The notes under the pieces: generated by a model
Told to the model about the DNA's origin: nothing
The model's input: only the letters and a program-made list of their open reading frames with translations
Database searches by the model: none
Translations under genes and position numbers: made by a program
In this document: positions 53,602 to 62,560 of the stretch, piece by piece
Position numbering within the stretch: the stretch's first letter is position 1
How the letters are laid out: each line of letters starts with the position of its first letter
NCBI RefSeq assembly: GCF_030124175.1
Contig: NZ_JASKMT010000008.1
Location: forward strand, 62,001 to 126,000
Source: Streptomyces sp. 549
GTDB taxonomy: Bacteria; Actinomycetota; Actinomycetes; Streptomycetales; Streptomycetaceae
Direction: 5' to 3'
Length of the DNA: 64,000 nucleotides

Positions 53602-54825
53602 ATGAAGACGATCGACGAACTCGTCGCCGAGGGTGTCACCGGGAAGCGAGTCTTCGTCCGGGCCGACCTCAACGTGCCCCTCGACGGCACCACCATCACC
53701 GACGACGGCCGCATCCGCGCCGCCGTCCCCACCATCACCCGCCTCGCCGAAGCCGGCGCCAAGGTGATCGTGGCCTCCCACCTGGGCCGGCCCAAGGGCG
53801 CGCCGGACCCGAAGTTCTCGCTCGCGCCGGTGGCCGGGCGGCTCGGTGAACTGCTCGGCGACTCCGTCGCCGGGCCGGTCGCGTTCGCGGCCGACACCGT
53901 GGGGGACAGCGCGAAGGCCACCGTCGCCGGTCTCGGCGACGGCGGGGTCACGCTGCTGGAGAACCTCCGCTTCAACGCCGGTGAGACCGCCAAGGACGAC
54001 GCCGAGCGCCGGGCCTTCGCCGCCGAACTCGCCGCTCTCGCCGACATCTACGTCGGTGACGGCTTCGGTGCCGTGCACCGCAAGCACGCCTCCGTGTACG
54101 ACCTCCCGGCCCTGCTGCCGCACGCCGCCGGCGGTCTCATCGCCACCGAGGTCGACGTGCTCAAACGGCTCACCGAGGACGTCCGCCGGCCCTACGCGGT
54201 GGTGCTCGGCGGTGCGAAGGTCTCCGACAAGCTCGGCGTCATCGACCACCTGCTGGAGCGCGCCGACCGCATCCTCATCGGCGGCGGCATGGCGTACACC
54301 TTCCTCGCGGCCCAGGGCCACGAGGTGGGCGCCTCGCTGCTGCAGGAGGACCAGGTCCCGGTGGTCCGCGGCTACCTGGAGCGGGCCGAGAAGCTCGGTG
54401 TGGAGTTCGTGCTCCCGGTCGACGTGCGCGCCGCCGCCCAGTTCCCCGACCTGGCGGCCAAGGCGCCCGCCGACGGCGTGGTGGTGGACGCCGACGCCAT
54501 CCCCGCCGACCTGATGGGCCTGGACATCGGCCCGCGCAGCGGCGAGCTGTACGCGGCGAAGCTGGCCGACGCGGAGACGGTGTTCTGGAACGGCCCGATG
54601 GGCGTCTTCGAGCACCCCGACTTCGCGGAGGGCACCCGAGCCGTCGCCCGGGCGCTGCTGGCCAGCAGCGCCTTCACGGTCGTCGGCGGTGGGGACAGCG
54701 CCGCCGCGGTCCGCATCCTGGGCTTCGACGAGTCGGGTTTCGGCCACATCTCCACCGGTGGCGGCGCCAGCCTGGAGTACCTGGAGGGCAAGACGCTCCC
54801 GGGTCTCGACGCGCTGGAGAAGTGA
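53602..54825 (+). CDS. pgk: Phosphoglycerate kinase
   Basis: A 407-aa glycolytic ATP-forming enzyme. Signatures include [12 protein letters not shown] at the start, [20 protein letters not shown], and the nucleotide-binding [11 protein letters not shown] and [11 protein letters not shown] regions, with [15 protein letters not shown] at the end. AAGGAG at 53585-53590 lies 11 bases before the ATG. Gene order gap-pgk-tpiA-secG is common in actinobacteria. The long hairpin before it suggests partial readthrough or an own, unseen promoter. Confidence 0.97.
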   Translation: MKTIDELVAEGVTGKRVFVRADLNVPLDGTTITDDGRIRAAVPTITRLAEAGAKVIVASHLGRPKGAPDPKFSLAPVAGRLGELLGDSVAGPVAFAADTVGDSAKATVAGLGDGGVTLLENLRFNAGETAKDDAERRAFAAELAALADIYVGDGFGAVHRKHASVYDLPALLPHAAGGLIATEVDVLKRLTEDVRRPYAVVLGGAKVSDKLGVIDHLLERADRILIGGGMAYTFLAAQGHEVGASLLQEDQVPVVRGYLERAEKLGVEFVLPVDVRAAAQFPDLAAKAPADGVVVDADAIPADLMGLDIGPRSGELYAAKLADAETVFWNGPMGVFEHPDFAEGTRAVARALLASSAFTVVGGGDSAAAVRILGFDESGFGHISTGGGASLEYLEGKTLPGLDALEK

Positions 54826-54831
54826 GCAGCG

Positions 54832-54933
54832 GTGAGTGACACCACCACGGTCACGGGCCCGGCCGGTACCGCGACCAGGACCACTATCTGGGCCCGCGGT
54901 GCGGGCGCAGCGCACAGGAAGGCAGCCGCATGA
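54832..54933 (+). CDS. Candidate 33-aa open frame coupled to tpiA
   Basis: A GTG at 54832, 7 bases after the pgk stop, opens a 33-codon frame ([16 protein letters not shown], then a basic Arg/Ala/Lys end) whose TGA overlaps the tpiA start as ATGA. Third-position GC is about 79%, lower than real genes nearby. No homologue is known to me. It could be a translated short coupling peptide or only spacer DNA that happens to be open. Ribosome-binding signal before the GTG is weak (GGAG about 12 bases upstream). Confidence 0.35.
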   Translation: MSDTTTVTGPAGTATRTTIWARGAGAAHRKAAA

Positions 54934-55706
54934 GCTCCCGCAAGCCGCTGATGGCGGGCAACTGGAAGATGAACCTCAACCACCTCGAGGCCATCGCCCA
55001 CGTCCAGAAGCTGGCCTTCGCCCTGGAGGAGAAGGACCACGAGCAGGTCGAGGTGGCCGTGCTGCCGCCCTTCACCGACCTGCGTTCGGTGCAGACCCTC
55101 GTCGAGGGCGACAAGCTGAAGTTCAGCTACGGCGCCCAGGACATCTCGTCGAAGGACTCCGGCGCCTACACCGGCGAGGTCTCCGGTGCGATGCTCGCCA
55201 AGCTGAAGTGCACCTACGCGGTGGTCGGCCACTCCGAGCGCCGCCAGTACCACGGTGAGGACGAGGACGTCTGCAACGCGAAGGTGCGGGCGGCCTACCG
55301 CCACGGCCTGACGCCGCTGCTCTGCGTCGGCGAGGGCCTGGACGTCCGCAAGGCGGGCAACCAGGTCGGCCACACCCTCGCCCAGGTCGACGGCGCGCTG
55401 CGCGAGGTCACCGCCGAGCAGGCCGCGACCATCGTCATCGCGTACGAGCCGGTGTGGGCCATCGGTACCGGAGAGGTGGCCACGCCCGAGGACGCGCAGG
55501 AGGTCTGCGGCGCGATCCGCGGCCGGCTGGCCGAGCTGTACTCCCAGGAGGTCGCCGACGCGGTGCGCATCCAGTACGGCGGCTCGGTCAAGTCCGGCAA
55601 CGTCGCCGCGATCATGGCGCAGCCGGACGTGGACGGCGCGCTGGTGGGTGGCGCCGCCCTGGACGCGGACGAGTTCGTCAAGATCGTCCGCTTCCGCGAT
55701 CAGTAG
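54930..55706 (+). CDS. tpiA: Triose-phosphate isomerase
   Basis: A 258-aa TIM-barrel enzyme interconverting dihydroxyacetone phosphate and glyceraldehyde 3-phosphate. The N-terminal lysine is in [10 protein letters not shown], the catalytic histidine in [12 protein letters not shown], and the catalytic glutamate in [11 protein letters not shown], followed by the phosphate-binding [12 protein letters not shown] 54930 follows AGGAAGG by about 8 bases. Third gene of the triose-phosphate cluster; the 104-base gap from pgk holds a short open frame that ends on this start codon. Confidence 0.97.
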   Translation: MSSRKPLMAGNWKMNLNHLEAIAHVQKLAFALEEKDHEQVEVAVLPPFTDLRSVQTLVEGDKLKFSYGAQDISSKDSGAYTGEVSGAMLAKLKCTYAVVGHSERRQYHGEDEDVCNAKVRAAYRHGLTPLLCVGEGLDVRKAGNQVGHTLAQVDGALREVTAEQAATIVIAYEPVWAIGTGEVATPEDAQEVCGAIRGRLAELYSQEVADAVRIQYGGSVKSGNVAAIMAQPDVDGALVGGAALDADEFVKIVRFRDQ

Positions 55707-55743
55707 CAGCTAGGCCGACGGGTGAATCCCGTCGTACCCTGAT

Positions 55744-55769
55744 CGGGGCCGGGCTCGCGCCCGGCCCCG
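55744..55769 (+). terminator. Hairpin between tpiA and secG
   Basis: An 11-bp stem (55744-55754 with 55759-55769) with the loop TCGC, 38 bases after the tpiA stop. It may terminate or attenuate before secG. Confidence 0.7.
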
Positions 55770-55821
55770 AACCCTTCATCCGAAACGTCTTGCTTCGAAG
55801 TCCGAGAGAGTTGGTCCAGCC

Positions 55822-56055
55822 GTGGAATTGGGTCTGTCGATCGCCCTGATCGTGTTCAGCCTGCTGCTGATGCTGCTGGTGCTGATGCACAAGGGAAAGG
55901 GCGGCGGTCTCTCCGACATGTTCGGCGGTGGCATGCAGTCCTCCGTCGGCGGCTCCTCGGTCGCCGAACGCAACCTCGACCGCATCACCGTCGTGGTGGC
56001 GCTCGTCTGGTTCGCCATCATCGTGGCGCTCGGCATCATGATGAAGTCGTCATGA
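55822..56055 (+). CDS. secG: Preprotein translocase subunit SecG
   Basis: A 77-aa membrane protein that assists SecYEG export. Two membrane helices (about 3-24 and 54-73) are joined by a Gly/Ser loop, with the conserved GKGGGLSDMFGGG segment between them. GTG 55822 has a weak GAGAG site upstream. It always accompanies tpiA in many bacteria, as here. Confidence 0.94.
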   Translation: MELGLSIALIVFSLLLMLLVLMHKGKGGGLSDMFGGGMQSSVGGSSVAERNLDRITVVVALVWFAIIVALGIMMKSS

Positions 56056-56226
56056 CGCAGGCGTCCTGAAGCCGGTGGACTGCTGAGGACTGCTGACACG
56101 GCGTCGTGCTCCCTGCCTATCATGAGGCTCGCGTCCCCGACGGGGTAACCACGGTCACCGGACGCGCGTTGGGCCTTACGTACACCAGGGCGACTTCGCA
56201 GCACCATGAGGCAGGGAGTGACAACC

Positions 56227-56562
56227 GTGGCAAGTGGCAACGCGATCCGGGGAAGCCGGGTCGGAGCGGGGCCGATGGGGGAGGCGGAGCGCGGCGAGTC
56301 CGCGCCACGCCTCCGAATCTCCTTCTGGTGCTCCAACGGGCACGAGACGCAGCCGAGCTTCGCCAGCGACGCTCAGGTCCCCGAGGCATGGGACTGCCCC
56401 CGCTGCGGGTTCCCGGCCGGCAAGGACCGGGAGAACCCACCGGACCCGCCGCGCACGGAACCGTACAAGACCCACCTCGCCTACGTGCGCGAGCGGCGCA
56501 GCGACGCCGACGGCGAGGCGATCCTCGCGGAGGCCCTGGCCAAGCTCAGGGGCGAGATCTGA
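56227..56562 (+). CDS. rbpA: RNA polymerase-binding protein RbpA-like
   Basis: A 111-aa actinobacterial transcription activator that contacts the principal sigma factor and RNA polymerase. Features are the N-terminal [13 protein letters not shown] arm, the zinc-type cysteine/histidine set in [10 protein letters not shown] and [11 protein letters not shown], and the C-terminal helix [15 protein letters not shown] that binds sigma. GTG 56227 follows GGGAG by 8 bases, favouring it over an upstream ATG at 56206. Streptomyces often have two such proteins; this secG-linked copy may be the paralogue rather than the main RbpA. Confidence 0.85.
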   Translation: MASGNAIRGSRVGAGPMGEAERGESAPRLRISFWCSNGHETQPSFASDAQVPEAWDCPRCGFPAGKDRENPPDPPRTEPYKTHLAYVRERRSDADGEAILAEALAKLRGEI

Positions 56563-56683
56563 CCGCCGCACAGCACGGCTCTCACGGCCCGGACGCACAC
56601 TCGGCGAAGTGCACGACCGGGCCGTTTCTCCATTAGGTTGGGGTGCGGCGGGGCTCGAACGAGAGAATGGGCTGAATTCGCAG

Positions 56684-58342
56684 ATGAACGCACACGCCGC
56701 AGCCGACCGGACCAGGCTGGACCGGATGCCCGAGTGGGCCGCGCTGGCCGCTCACCGGGAGAAGACGGCGCAGGTCGGCCTCCGCGAACTGTTCACCGAA
56801 GACCCCCGGCGCGCCGAACGGTACCGCCTCGACGTGGGTGACCTTCACATCGACTACGCCAAGCACCTCGTCACCGACGAGACCCTGGCGCTGCTGCTGG
56901 ACCTGGCCGCCGCAACGGGTGTGGCCGAGCGCCGGGACGCGATGTTCCGCGGTGAGCGCGTCAACAACACCGAGGACCGGGCCGTGCTGCACGTCGCCCT
57001 GCGAGCCGCGCGGGACGCCGTCATCGAGGTGGACGGTGAGAACGTCGTCCCCGGCGTGCACGCCGTGCTGGACCGCATGGCCGGCTTCGCCGAGGCGGTG
57101 CGTTCGGGCGAGTGGCGCGGGCACACCGGTGAACGCATCACCACCGTCGTCAACATCGGCATCGGCGGTTCCGACCTGGGCCCGGCCATGGCCTACGAGG
57201 TGCTGCGGCCCTACACCGCCCGGGACATGGACTTCCGGTTCGTCTCCAACGTCGACGGCGCCGACCTGCACGAGGCGGTGCGCGGCCTGGACCCGGCGCG
57301 GACCCTCTTCGTCGTGGCGTCGAAGACCTTCACCACCATCGAGACCATCACCAACGCCACCGCCGCCCGCGGCTGGCTGCTGGACGGTCTCGGGGCCGGT
57401 CCCGAGGCGGTCGCCCGGCACTTCGTCGCGGTGTCCACCAACGCGGCCGATGTCGAGCGCTTCGGCATCGACACGGCCAACATGTTCGAGTTCTGGGACT
57501 GGGTCGGCGGCCGGTACTCCTTCGACTCCGCCATCGGCCTGTCGCTGATGACGGCCATCGGCCCGGATCACTTCCGGAAGATGCTGGACGGCTTCCGGCT
57601 GATGGACGAGCACTTCCGGACCGCCCCGCCGGAGGCCAACGCGCCGCTGCTGCTGGGCATGCTGGGCGTCTGGTACGGGGAGTTCCTCGACGCGCAGGCC
57701 CACGCGGTGCTGCCGTACTCGCACTACCTGTCGAAGTTCACCGCCTACCTCCAGCAGCTCGACATGGAGTCCAACGGCAAGTCGGTCGACCGGCAGGGCG
57801 AACCCGTCAGCTGGCAGACCGGTCCGGTCGTGTGGGGCACCCCGGGCACCAACGGGCAGCACGCCTACTACCAGTTGCTGCACCAGGGGACCAAGCTCGT
57901 CCCGGCCGACCTGATCGGCTTCGCCGAACCGCTGGACGAGCTGGGGCCGCTGCGCGACCAGCACGACCTGCTGATGGCGAACCTCTTCGCACAGGGCCAG
58001 GCCCTGGCGTTCGGCAAGACGGCCGACGAGGTGCGGGCCGAGGGCGTGCCGGAGGAGCAGGTGCCGCACCGCACCTTCCAGGGCAACCGCCCCACGACAA
58101 CCGTGCTGGCCCGGGCGATCACTCCGTCGGTGCTGGGCCAGCTGATCGCGCTGTACGAGCACAAGGTGTTCGTCCAGGGCGCGGTGTGGGACATCGACTC
58201 CTTCGACCAGTGGGGCGTCGAGCTGGGCAAGGTGCTGGCCAAGCGCATCGAGCCGGCGCTCACCGAGGGCGCCGAGGTCGCGGGTCTGGACGGCTCCACC
58301 CGGGGCCTGCTGGACACCTACCGCCGCCTGCGCGGACGCTGA
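56684..58342 (+). CDS. pgi: Glucose-6-phosphate isomerase
   Basis: A 552-aa glycolytic and pentose-phosphate enzyme. Signatures are [31 protein letters not shown], the [12 protein letters not shown] stretch with the catalytic residues, and [15 protein letters not shown]. The ATG at 56684 has no strong ribosome site; a tiny frame ATG-GGC-TGA lies at 56667-56675 just before it. TAGGTT at 56634-56639 is a possible -10 box. It is followed by a large terminator hairpin, so it ends the sugar-phosphate group on this side. Confidence 0.96.
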   Translation: MNAHAAADRTRLDRMPEWAALAAHREKTAQVGLRELFTEDPRRAERYRLDVGDLHIDYAKHLVTDETLALLLDLAAATGVAERRDAMFRGERVNNTEDRAVLHVALRAARDAVIEVDGENVVPGVHAVLDRMAGFAEAVRSGEWRGHTGERITTVVNIGIGGSDLGPAMAYEVLRPYTARDMDFRFVSNVDGADLHEAVRGLDPARTLFVVASKTFTTIETITNATAARGWLLDGLGAGPEAVARHFVAVSTNAADVERFGIDTANMFEFWDWVGGRYSFDSAIGLSLMTAIGPDHFRKMLDGFRLMDEHFRTAPPEANAPLLLGMLGVWYGEFLDAQAHAVLPYSHYLSKFTAYLQQLDMESNGKSVDRQGEPVSWQTGPVVWGTPGTNGQHAYYQLLHQGTKLVPADLIGFAEPLDELGPLRDQHDLLMANLFAQGQALAFGKTADEVRAEGVPEEQVPHRTFQGNRPTTTVLARAITPSVLGQLIALYEHKVFVQGAVWDIDSFDQWGVELGKVLAKRIEPALTEGAEVAGLDGSTRGLLDTYRRLRGR

Positions 58343-58343
58343 C

Positions 58344-58392
58344 GCGGCAGGGGCGGGCACCCGGCCGTGCGCCGGGCGCCCGCCCCTGCCGC
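58344..58392 (+). terminator. Terminator of pgi
   Basis: A 15-bp perfect outer stem (58344-58358 with 58378-58392) encloses a second stem (58360-58365 with 58371-58376). It follows the pgi stop by one base. Confidence 0.85.
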
Positions 58393-58443
58393 CAGCGGTG
58401 CACCCCCGCCCGCCCCTCGTGAAAGCGCGCACAAGCGCTCGCC

Positions 58444-58455
58444 TACCATGGTGGC
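58444..58455 (+). promoter_or_regulatory. Probable leaderless promoter of ctaA
   Basis: TACCAT (58444-58449) lies 6 bases before GTG 58456 and no ribosome site is present. Confidence 0.5.
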
Positions 58456-59505
58456 GTGTCCCCACTGCTCGAACTCGCGCGCAACCCGATCGCGTACGTC
58501 GCCCGCCGCTGGACCCCCACGCAGCGCACCCTGCAGCGCGCCACCATGGCCGCGGTGGTGATGAGCGTGCTCATCGTGGTCACCGGCGGCGCGGTGCGGC
58601 TGACCGGGTCCGGCCTCGGCTGCGACACCTGGCCCAAGTGCACCGACGACAGCCTCTTCGCGACGGCCGAGATGGGCATGCACGGTGCCATCGAGTTCGG
58701 AAACCGGCTGCTGACCTACGTGCTGTGCGCCGCGGTCGGCTGGGCCATCGTGGCGTCCCGGGCGGCCAAGCCCCGGCGCCGGGGGCTGTCCCGCCTCGCC
58801 TGGACGCAGTTCTTCATCGTGCTCGGCAACGCGGTGCTCGGCGGCATCACGGTGCTGACGGGCCTCAACCCGTACTCGGTCGCCGGGCACTTCCTGCTCG
58901 CCACCTCCCTGATCACCGTCACCGTGATCACCTGGCAGCGCGCCAGGGAGGGCGACGAGGCGCCGCGCCTGTTGGTCGGGCCGCGGCTGCGGCAGCTTGC
59001 TGTCGTCCTGACCGGGGCTTCCGCCGCCCTCGTCGTGGTCGGCACGGTCGTCACCGGCGCCGGGCCGCACGCGGGCGACAGCCGCGACGTGCCGCGCATC
59101 GCCGTCGACTGGGAGACCATCACCCGGGTGCACGCCGCCTTCGCCTGGCTGGTGGTCCTGCTGACGGTGGCGCTGTGGCTGGCGCTGCGGGCCGCAGACG
59201 CGCCGCCCGGACCGCGTGCCCGCGTCCGCGACCTCGCGGTGGTGCTCGCCTCGCAGGTCGTCGTGGGCTACGCCCAGTACTTCCTGGACATGCCGGAACT
59301 GCTGGTCGGCATCCACCTCCTCGGCTCCACCCTGGTGTGGATCGCGGTGCTGCGGGTGCTGCTCTCCCTGCGGGAGCGCGGCGCGCCGGTGATGGCCGCC
59401 GGCCCGCCCCCGGCAGCGGACGGCCCGGCGAAGCCCAGGACCGGATCCGACCCGGACGCGTCCCAGGGCGACGGCTCCGGCCGCAGCGCCGTACCGGTCG
59501 CCTGA
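58456..59505 (+). CDS. ctaA: Heme A synthase (COX15/CtaA)
   Basis: A 349-aa membrane enzyme converting heme O to heme A for the aa3-type cytochrome oxidase. It has about eight hydrophobic segments. The heme-ligand and substrate regions are recognisable by GGAVRLTGSGLGCDTWPKC, where a cysteine pair sits in the first external loop as in Gram-positive CtaA, by HGAIEFGNRLLT, and by VHAAFAWLVVLL and GIHLLGSTLVWIA histidines. The tail after residue 310 is Pro/Ala/Gly-rich and cytoplasmic. ctaB lies nearby on the opposite strand. Confidence 0.93.
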   Translation: MSPLLELARNPIAYVARRWTPTQRTLQRATMAAVVMSVLIVVTGGAVRLTGSGLGCDTWPKCTDDSLFATAEMGMHGAIEFGNRLLTYVLCAAVGWAIVASRAAKPRRRGLSRLAWTQFFIVLGNAVLGGITVLTGLNPYSVAGHFLLATSLITVTVITWQRAREGDEAPRLLVGPRLRQLAVVLTGASAALVVVGTVVTGAGPHAGDSRDVPRIAVDWETITRVHAAFAWLVVLLTVALWLALRAADAPPGPRARVRDLAVVLASQVVVGYAQYFLDMPELLVGIHLLGSTLVWIAVLRVLLSLRERGAPVMAAGPPPAADGPAKPRTGSDPDASQGDGSGRSAVPVA

Positions 59506-59524
59506 CCGGCGGACCCCGGCCACC

Positions 59525-59553
59525 GCGCACCGGCGGGCGGCCCGCCGGTGCGC
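59525..59553. terminator. Bidirectional terminator
   Basis: A perfect 13-bp stem (59525-59537 with 59541-59553) with a 3-nt loop lies between the converging ctaA and amidohydrolase genes. Confidence 0.82.
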
Positions 59554-59554
59554 C

Positions 59555-60586
59555 TCAGCTCTGGCCCAGACGGTAGACGCGGCGGGCGGTGGCGGCCGAC
59601 ACCATCGCCGCCACCCGGTCTGCGTCGGTGCGGGCGCACTGGCCCTCCGCCACCCAAGCCGCCAGCAGCCGGTCCAGTGCCGAGACGAACCGGCGGGCGG
59701 CGACCACGTACAGCTCCGGCAGGGCCCGCGCACCACTGGAGAACAGCAGCTTGCCGAACGGGGCCTCGCCGAGCGTGCGCGCCGGATCGGGGCCCACGTC
59801 GGCGTAGACGTGCGGGAACGCCGCCGCGAGCTGGGCGGCCCGGCGGTGGTGGGGGTGCCGGGGCAGCAGCACCACGGTGGCGCCCAGACTCTGGGTGGTC
59901 CGCAGGAAGGCGGCCAGTGGAGCGGGGTCACCGCAGTGCACCTGGACCGGGCGGCCGGTGGCCAGCGCGCTCCACAGCAGGTGCCGGACGACGACCGGTT
60001 CCGGCGGCCTGTCGCGGTCGCGCAGCCAGCGTCCGGCGGCCCGCAGCACCTCGGGCAGGGCGGGAGCCTCGGCCTCCAGGAAGCCGTCGCCGGAGACGAA
60101 GGTGACGGTCTGGCGTGCCGCGGCGTGCAGCGCCTCTGCGGTGTTGGACAGGAACGAGCCGACCGTCCCCGAGGTGTCGGCGACCTGGGCGGCGAGCTGG
60201 TCCAGGCACACCGCCTCGTGCGCCCGGGCGCGGCCCGCCGAGGCCAGCTCGGCGGGGGTGGTCAGCTCCCCGCCGGTCTGCGGATCGGGCCCCACCAGGT
60301 AGGTGCCGATGCCGCTGCCGCGCAGCAGCGCCCGCCCCGCCGCGTAGGCCCCCAGCTCCCGGCGCCGGGCCAGATACCGCACCGCCGAGCAGTGCGGCTC
60401 CAGCCCCAGCAGCGGCGGACACCAGCGGCGCACGGCCAGTCCCAGCCGGCTGTCGAAGAAGGTCGCCCCGGCCGGCCCGGGGGAGGGGCCGCCGCCTGCG
60501 GCGACGGCCAGATGGGCCTCGAACGCACCCAGACCCAGTTCTCCGTGCAGGGCGCCACGGCTGTACTGGTCGACAAGGGGCTCCAT
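59555..60586 (-). CDS. Amidohydrolase-superfamily protein
   Basis: A 343-aa TIM-barrel metallo-hydrolase, similar in type to the amidohydrolase part of FluG-like proteins. Starting elements are LVDQYSRGALHGEL and FFDSRLGLAVRRWCPPLLG; VQVHCGDPAPLA, VVLLPRHPHHRRAA and VYADVGPDPAR mark the metal-site strands. Metal-binding HxH at the N-terminus is not obvious, so catalytic status is unsure. ATG 60586 is taken because homologous sequence begins there; the frame upstream has no ribosome site. It lies on the same strand as the small gene before it. Confidence 0.78.
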   Translation of the reverse strand: MEPLVDQYSRGALHGELGLGAFEAHLAVAAGGGPSPGPAGATFFDSRLGLAVRRWCPPLLGLEPHCSAVRYLARRRELGAYAAGRALLRGSGIGTYLVGPDPQTGGELTTPAELASAGRARAHEAVCLDQLAAQVADTSGTVGSFLSNTAEALHAAARQTVTFVSGDGFLEAEAPALPEVLRAAGRWLRDRDRPPEPVVVRHLLWSALATGRPVQVHCGDPAPLAAFLRTTQSLGATVVLLPRHPHHRRAAQLAAAFPHVYADVGPDPARTLGEAPFGKLLFSSGARALPELYVVAARRFVSALDRLLAAWVAEGQCARTDADRVAAMVSAATARRVYRLGQS

Positions 60587-60612
60587 GCCGGGTCTAACGC
60601 CCGGGTGACCGC

Positions 60613-60975
60613 TCAGGTATTGCTCGGCCCGCCGATCTGGATGCCGGCCATGCGCGACCACTCGTAGGGGCCGGTGTGCACCCGGGCCGCCATCTCGCCG
60701 TCGAACTCCTCGTGCACGGTGATGCCCGACTGGCGCACGGCTTCCTCGGCCTGCGCCACGCTGTCGGCCACCAGGTCGCCCCACTGCCCGTCGGCCCCGA
60801 CGAGGGAGATGCGGGCGCCGGCCTGGCCCAGGTACGCGATGTGGCCGTCGGCGCTGCCGCCGTGGGCGGCGGTGAACGCCTGGATGTGCCGGACGAGGCG
60901 GGCCGTGCGGCGCTCGGCGCGCTTGTCGACGGCCGGCTCGGCGGGCTTGTCGTCGTGCTGCTTCGTCTCTGCCAT
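60613..60975 (-). CDS. Conserved hypothetical protein
   Basis: A 120-aa soluble protein with a charged N-terminus (KQHDDKPAEPAVDKRAERR) and a compact domain with the strands AYLGQAGARISLVGADGQWG and ARVHTGPYEWSRMAG. No motif allows a function call. It is found beside heme genes in Streptomyces as I recall, so a link to ctaA/ctaB is possible but unproven. ATG 60975 has TAGCAT (60987-60982 on the minus strand) 6 bases before it and no ribosome site, so it is probably leaderless. Confidence 0.75.
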   Translation of the reverse strand: MAETKQHDDKPAEPAVDKRAERRTARLVRHIQAFTAAHGGSADGHIAYLGQAGARISLVGADGQWGDLVADSVAQAEEAVRQSGITVHEEFDGEMAARVHTGPYEWSRMAGIQIGGPSNT

Positions 60976-60987
60976 GCCCCGATGCTA
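60976..60987 (-). promoter_or_regulatory. Probable leaderless promoter of the 120-aa hypothetical gene
   Basis: TAGCAT on the minus strand followed by 6 bases and the ATG at 60975. Confidence 0.5.
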
Positions 60988-61132
60988 CCCGCGGGTAGAT
61001 CAACGGGCGACGGGGTGCGCCGGTGGCCTGCGCCACCCCGGGTGCGGGAGGTGCGCAGGCCGAACCGAGACGCATCGACTGGGGCTGACAAGGGGGCTGC
61101 CAGGGGGATGCGAACGCGGAGGCAGGCGCCCG

Positions 61133-62077
61133 TCAGCGCAGGAAGGGGTCGATCGCGACGGCGACGAACAGCAGCGACACGTAGGTGATGGACCAGTGGA
61201 ACAGCCGCATCTCCTTCAGCTTCGTCCCGGTCACGCCGGACTTCGCCCGCGAGTGCAGGGCGTGCGCCTCCCACAGCCACCAGCCGCCGGCCACCGCGGC
61301 GACCAGGGGGTAGAACCAGCCGACGTAGCCCAGCGGCCACAGGGCCAGGGACACGGCGACCATCATCCAGCTGTAGAGCACGATCTGCCGGGACACGGTC
61401 CGGTTGGAGGCGATCACCGGCAGCATCGGCACGCCGACCCGGGCGTAGTCGTCCTTCACCTTCATCGACAGCGGCCAGTAGTGCGGCGGCGTCCAGAAGA
61501 AGATGACCAGGAACAGCACGATCGCCGCCCAGCTCACCTCGTTGCGCACCGAGGACCAGCCGATGAGCACCGGCATGCAGCCCGCGATGCCGCCCCACAC
61601 GATGTTCTGCGAGGTCCGCCGCTTGAGCAGCATGGTGTAGACGACCACGTAGAAGAGCAGGGCGCCCAGCGACAGCGCGGCGGAGAGCCAGTTGACGAGC
61701 AGCCCGAACCAGAGCGTCGACACGACCGCCAGGGTGAGGCCGAAGACCAGCCCCTCGCGGGGGGTGACGACACCGGTCACCAGGGGCCGCTGCGCGGTGC
61801 GGGACATCAGCGCGTCGATGTCGCGGTCGATGTACATGTTCAGCGCGTTGGCACCACCTGCGGAGAGGTAGCCGCCGACGCAGGTGACGAGCACCAGCCA
61901 CAGGTCGGGCACGCCCTGCGCGGCGAGGAACATCACCGGAACGGTGGTGATGAGGAGGAGTTCGATGATCCGGGGCTTGGTCAGAGCCACGAAGGCCTTG
62001 ACCCGGACGCCGAACGGCGACCGGTGGCCGGTCCCCGTTTCGAGCGTCCCCGCGGGACGGGATTCGACGGCCGTCAC
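61133..62077 (-). CDS. ctaB: Protoheme IX farnesyltransferase (heme O synthase)
   Basis: A 314-aa membrane prenyltransferase that adds a farnesyl chain to heme B. The prenyl-diphosphate motif is [15 protein letters not shown], with a second aspartate-rich site in [13 protein letters not shown]. About nine membrane helices follow the start [17 protein letters not shown] 62077 is preferred, with AGGGG 5 bases upstream; GTG 62083 would overlap that site. It diverges from tkt. Together with ctaA it supplies heme A. Confidence 0.94.
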   Translation of the reverse strand: MTAVESRPAGTLETGTGHRSPFGVRVKAFVALTKPRIIELLLITTVPVMFLAAQGVPDLWLVLVTCVGGYLSAGGANALNMYIDRDIDALMSRTAQRPLVTGVVTPREGLVFGLTLAVVSTLWFGLLVNWLSAALSLGALLFYVVVYTMLLKRRTSQNIVWGGIAGCMPVLIGWSSVRNEVSWAAIVLFLVIFFWTPPHYWPLSMKVKDDYARVGVPMLPVIASNRTVSRQIVLYSWMMVAVSLALWPLGYVGWFYPLVAAVAGGWWLWEAHALHSRAKSGVTGTKLKEMRLFHWSITYVSLLFVAVAIDPFLR

Positions 62078-62083
62078 GAACAC

Positions 62084-62560
62084 CCCTGATCACAAGCGAC
62101 ATCCGCGGCAGACTGCCGCGAGGGAACAAGCGAGTACCGGCGTGCAGACCCGGTGTAGGACTCGCACGTACCACGCCACTTTAGACGCCCTGCGAAGTTC
62201 GTCCGCCCCCGGGGTCGCCGTGTTGGCGGTGCCCCGCCGCGCGCCCCTCCGTACGGCCGGTGGCACCCGGTCGGCGGCGTTCGGCATGACCGGGTGCCGC
62301 CGACCGGGTGCCCGCCGGTCCCGATCGCGGCGCCCGAGCGGCCGCCGCGGTTTCCCGTCAGGCGCCCCCGGGTACCCCGACCGACCCCGGATGAGTGGTT
62401 CGCGGGAACAGCACGTAATACTGAGCGGTTGCCCTGAGGAACGGGTGACCAACGAGCGAACAGAGGAAATGCCGCGTGACCCGTCAGGGGTAGGCTCGGC
62501 AGCGCCCGGTGCGGCACAGGTCACCGGCTTCCGTCATGTGGAGAGGAGCCCTGAGTCAGG
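62084..62560. other. 477-bp divergent region between ctaB and tkt
   Basis: No coding sequence is supported here. It holds a TAGGCT box at 62491-62496 that may be the tkt -10, a GAGAGGAG ribosome site at 62541-62548, an AT-richer stretch near 62415-62430 and three copies of an 11-bp element (listed separately). A promoter for ctaB must also lie here but no good match was found. Confidence 0.7.
62262..62312. promoter_or_regulatory. Three copies of an 11-bp element between ctaB and tkt
   Basis: GACCGGGTGCC occurs at 62288-62298 and 62302-62312 as a direct repeat 14 bases apart, and in inverted form at 62262-62272. The inverted pair could form an 11-bp stem with a 15-nt loop. Position in a divergent control region suggests binding sites for a regulator. 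Confidence 0.45.

Noticed and set aside
56056..56226. SigR-type (GGAAT-N18-GTT) promoter before rbpA
   Set aside because: No GGGAAT/GTT pair with correct spacing is present.
56667..56675. ATG-GGC-TGA mini-frame before pgi
   Set aside because: Too short to call a gene; mentioned only because it could affect start-site choice.
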